Shown one piece after another: positions 5,245 to 6,010 of a DNA stretch of 6,010 bases (within the stretch, counting starts at the first letter, position 1; each line of letters opens with the position of its first letter). The stretch is taken from contig CALBBS010000107.1 of NCBI GenBank assembly GCA_937926845.1, positions 1 through 6,010 on the forward strand, given 5' to 3'. A program made the position numbers and the translations under genes. The DNA is from an uncultured Atopobium sp. Lineage in GTDB: Bacteria; Actinomycetota; Coriobacteriia; Coriobacteriales; Atopobiaceae. The notes beneath the pieces were generated by a model. That model had not been told where the DNA came from. It did not search any database and saw only the letters and a program-made list of their open reading frames with translations.

Positions 5245-6010
5245 ATGTCTAAGACCACTATCATTGACCTTGCAAAATTAGCAAATGTGTCTATTGCTAC
5301 CGTTTCGAATTACCTTAACGGACACTTTGAAAAGATGTCCGAAGCAACTAAGCAACGTATCAAAAAAAGCAATCGAAAATACGGGATATATTCCAAGCGC
5401 TCAAGCTCAGGCCATGGTTAAAAAGAGCTCTGGAATTATTGCTGTTCTCATCCTGGACAACACTAATGCCTGGGCAGCTCAAATGACTAACGGTATTGAA
5501 GACGCAGCTCTAGAAGCTGGCTATCAGACAATTATTTGCAATTCTCGTTTTGACCCCACGCTTGAAGCTGACTGGGTTGAGAAAATGCTTTCAATTGGAG
5601 CAGATGGCATGCTTATCCAGCCCACCAATCAATTCAGAGCAGTAGATAGACGAATTTGCTAAAGTTGGAAAACCCGTTGTCTATTTTGACTGCGACCTTC
5701 TTGCCCTTAATACTTCCTGGATAAAAAGTAACCTCTACGACGGCGTTTATTCAGCGGCGTCACACTGCGTTGAACACGGATACGAAAACTTTTTAATCAT
5801 TGGTGGAGAGCCAAAAGGTCGTACCAGAATTGAACGAGAATCTGGCTTCACTGATGCCTTAGAGGCCTTACATAAACCTCATGAGCGTCTCACCATAGAG
5901 CAAAGCATGCTGTCTATCTCTGACATCACGCAATGGCTCAATAATCACATTCTTCCATCAAAGAAAACGCTGGTATTTGTACCAAATCAATGGGCTCTTA
6001 AAAGTGTCTA
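5245..6010 (+). pseudogene. LacI/GalR-family transcriptional regulator, interrupted by two frameshifts and cut by the window edge
   Basis: The ATG at 5245 opens a LacI-type helix-turn-helix, TIIDLAKLANVSIATVSNYLNG (residues 5-26, split here as TIIDLAKLANVS and IATVSNYLNG). After ATC at 5360 comes a run of seven A; one A fewer would continue as KKAIENTGYIPSAQAQAM, the normal hinge. As written, the first frame stops at 5419-5421 after 58 codons. The second frame carries the hinge and the first half of the sugar-binding domain (SGIIAVLILDNTNAW, GADGMLIQP) and stops at 5660-5662. A second shift between about 5641 and 5651 leads to the third frame, DEFAKVGKPVVYFDC onward, open to the window end with ENFLIIGG and further periplasmic-binding-like sequence. 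Both shifts equal one extra base (or a loss of two). About 255 of the usual ~330 residues are visible. The product would sense a sugar or sugar phosphate and repress the divergent PTS operon. Family is certain; whether the gene is truly broken or misread is not. Confidence 0.85.

Noticed and set aside
5054..5245. Minus-strand open frame of 63 codons in the divergent control region
   Set aside because: It overlaps the operators and the regulator promoter, and its sequence resembles no protein; a chance frame.
5358..5370. Programmed frameshift at the A-run in the LacI-type gene (A AAA AAG is a known -1 slippery motif)
   Set aside because: A -1 shift would enter the wrong frame; the gene needs +1 (or loss of one A), and the second break has no slippery sequence, so recoding does not explain both.

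Overview
The window is an ordinary bacterial chromosomal segment with tightly packed genes. Four genes lie on the minus strand, and a divergent regulator lies on the plus strand at the right end. Protein flavour, moderate GC and GAGG-type ribosome binding sites fit a Gram-positive, probably an actinobacterium of the Coriobacteriia (Atopobium/Olsenella-like). That placement rests on impression, not on a search.

Layout from left to right: (1) 1-1392, minus: N-terminal 464 codons of the ribosome-associated GTPase TypA/BipA, cut by the window edge. (2) 1520-1978, minus: a 152-aa acidic protein that I do not recognise. (3) 2031-2067: a convincing intrinsic terminator closing the operon to its right. 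(4) 2148-3428, minus: a 426-aa protein of the GatZ/KbaZ family (class II tagatose-bisphosphate aldolase, 'non-catalytic' subunit). (5) 3558-4628, minus: a fructose-family PTS membrane subunit, EIIC. (6) 4673-4993, minus: a fructose-family PTS EIIB. (7) 4994-5244: a divergent control region with a perfect 14-bp palindrome and a second related copy 38 bp away, typical of LacI-family operators. (8) 5245-6010, plus: a LacI-family repressor whose reading frame is broken twice by single-base shifts; it runs off the right edge.

EIIB, EIIC and the GatZ-like protein form one sugar uptake and catabolism operon, probably controlled by the divergent LacI-type protein. The sugar is likely a ketohexose or a related polyol, imported and phosphorylated by the PTS and then handled by the GatZ-like enzyme. 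Two usual partners are absent: no EIIA is in view, and no GatY/KbaY catalytic aldolase subunit or sugar-phosphate kinase. Either they are encoded elsewhere or the GatZ-like protein works alone, for example as a ketohexose-phosphate 4-epimerase. I see no mobile element, CRISPR array, tRNA or rRNA. No gene-free stretch exceeds about 250 bases.
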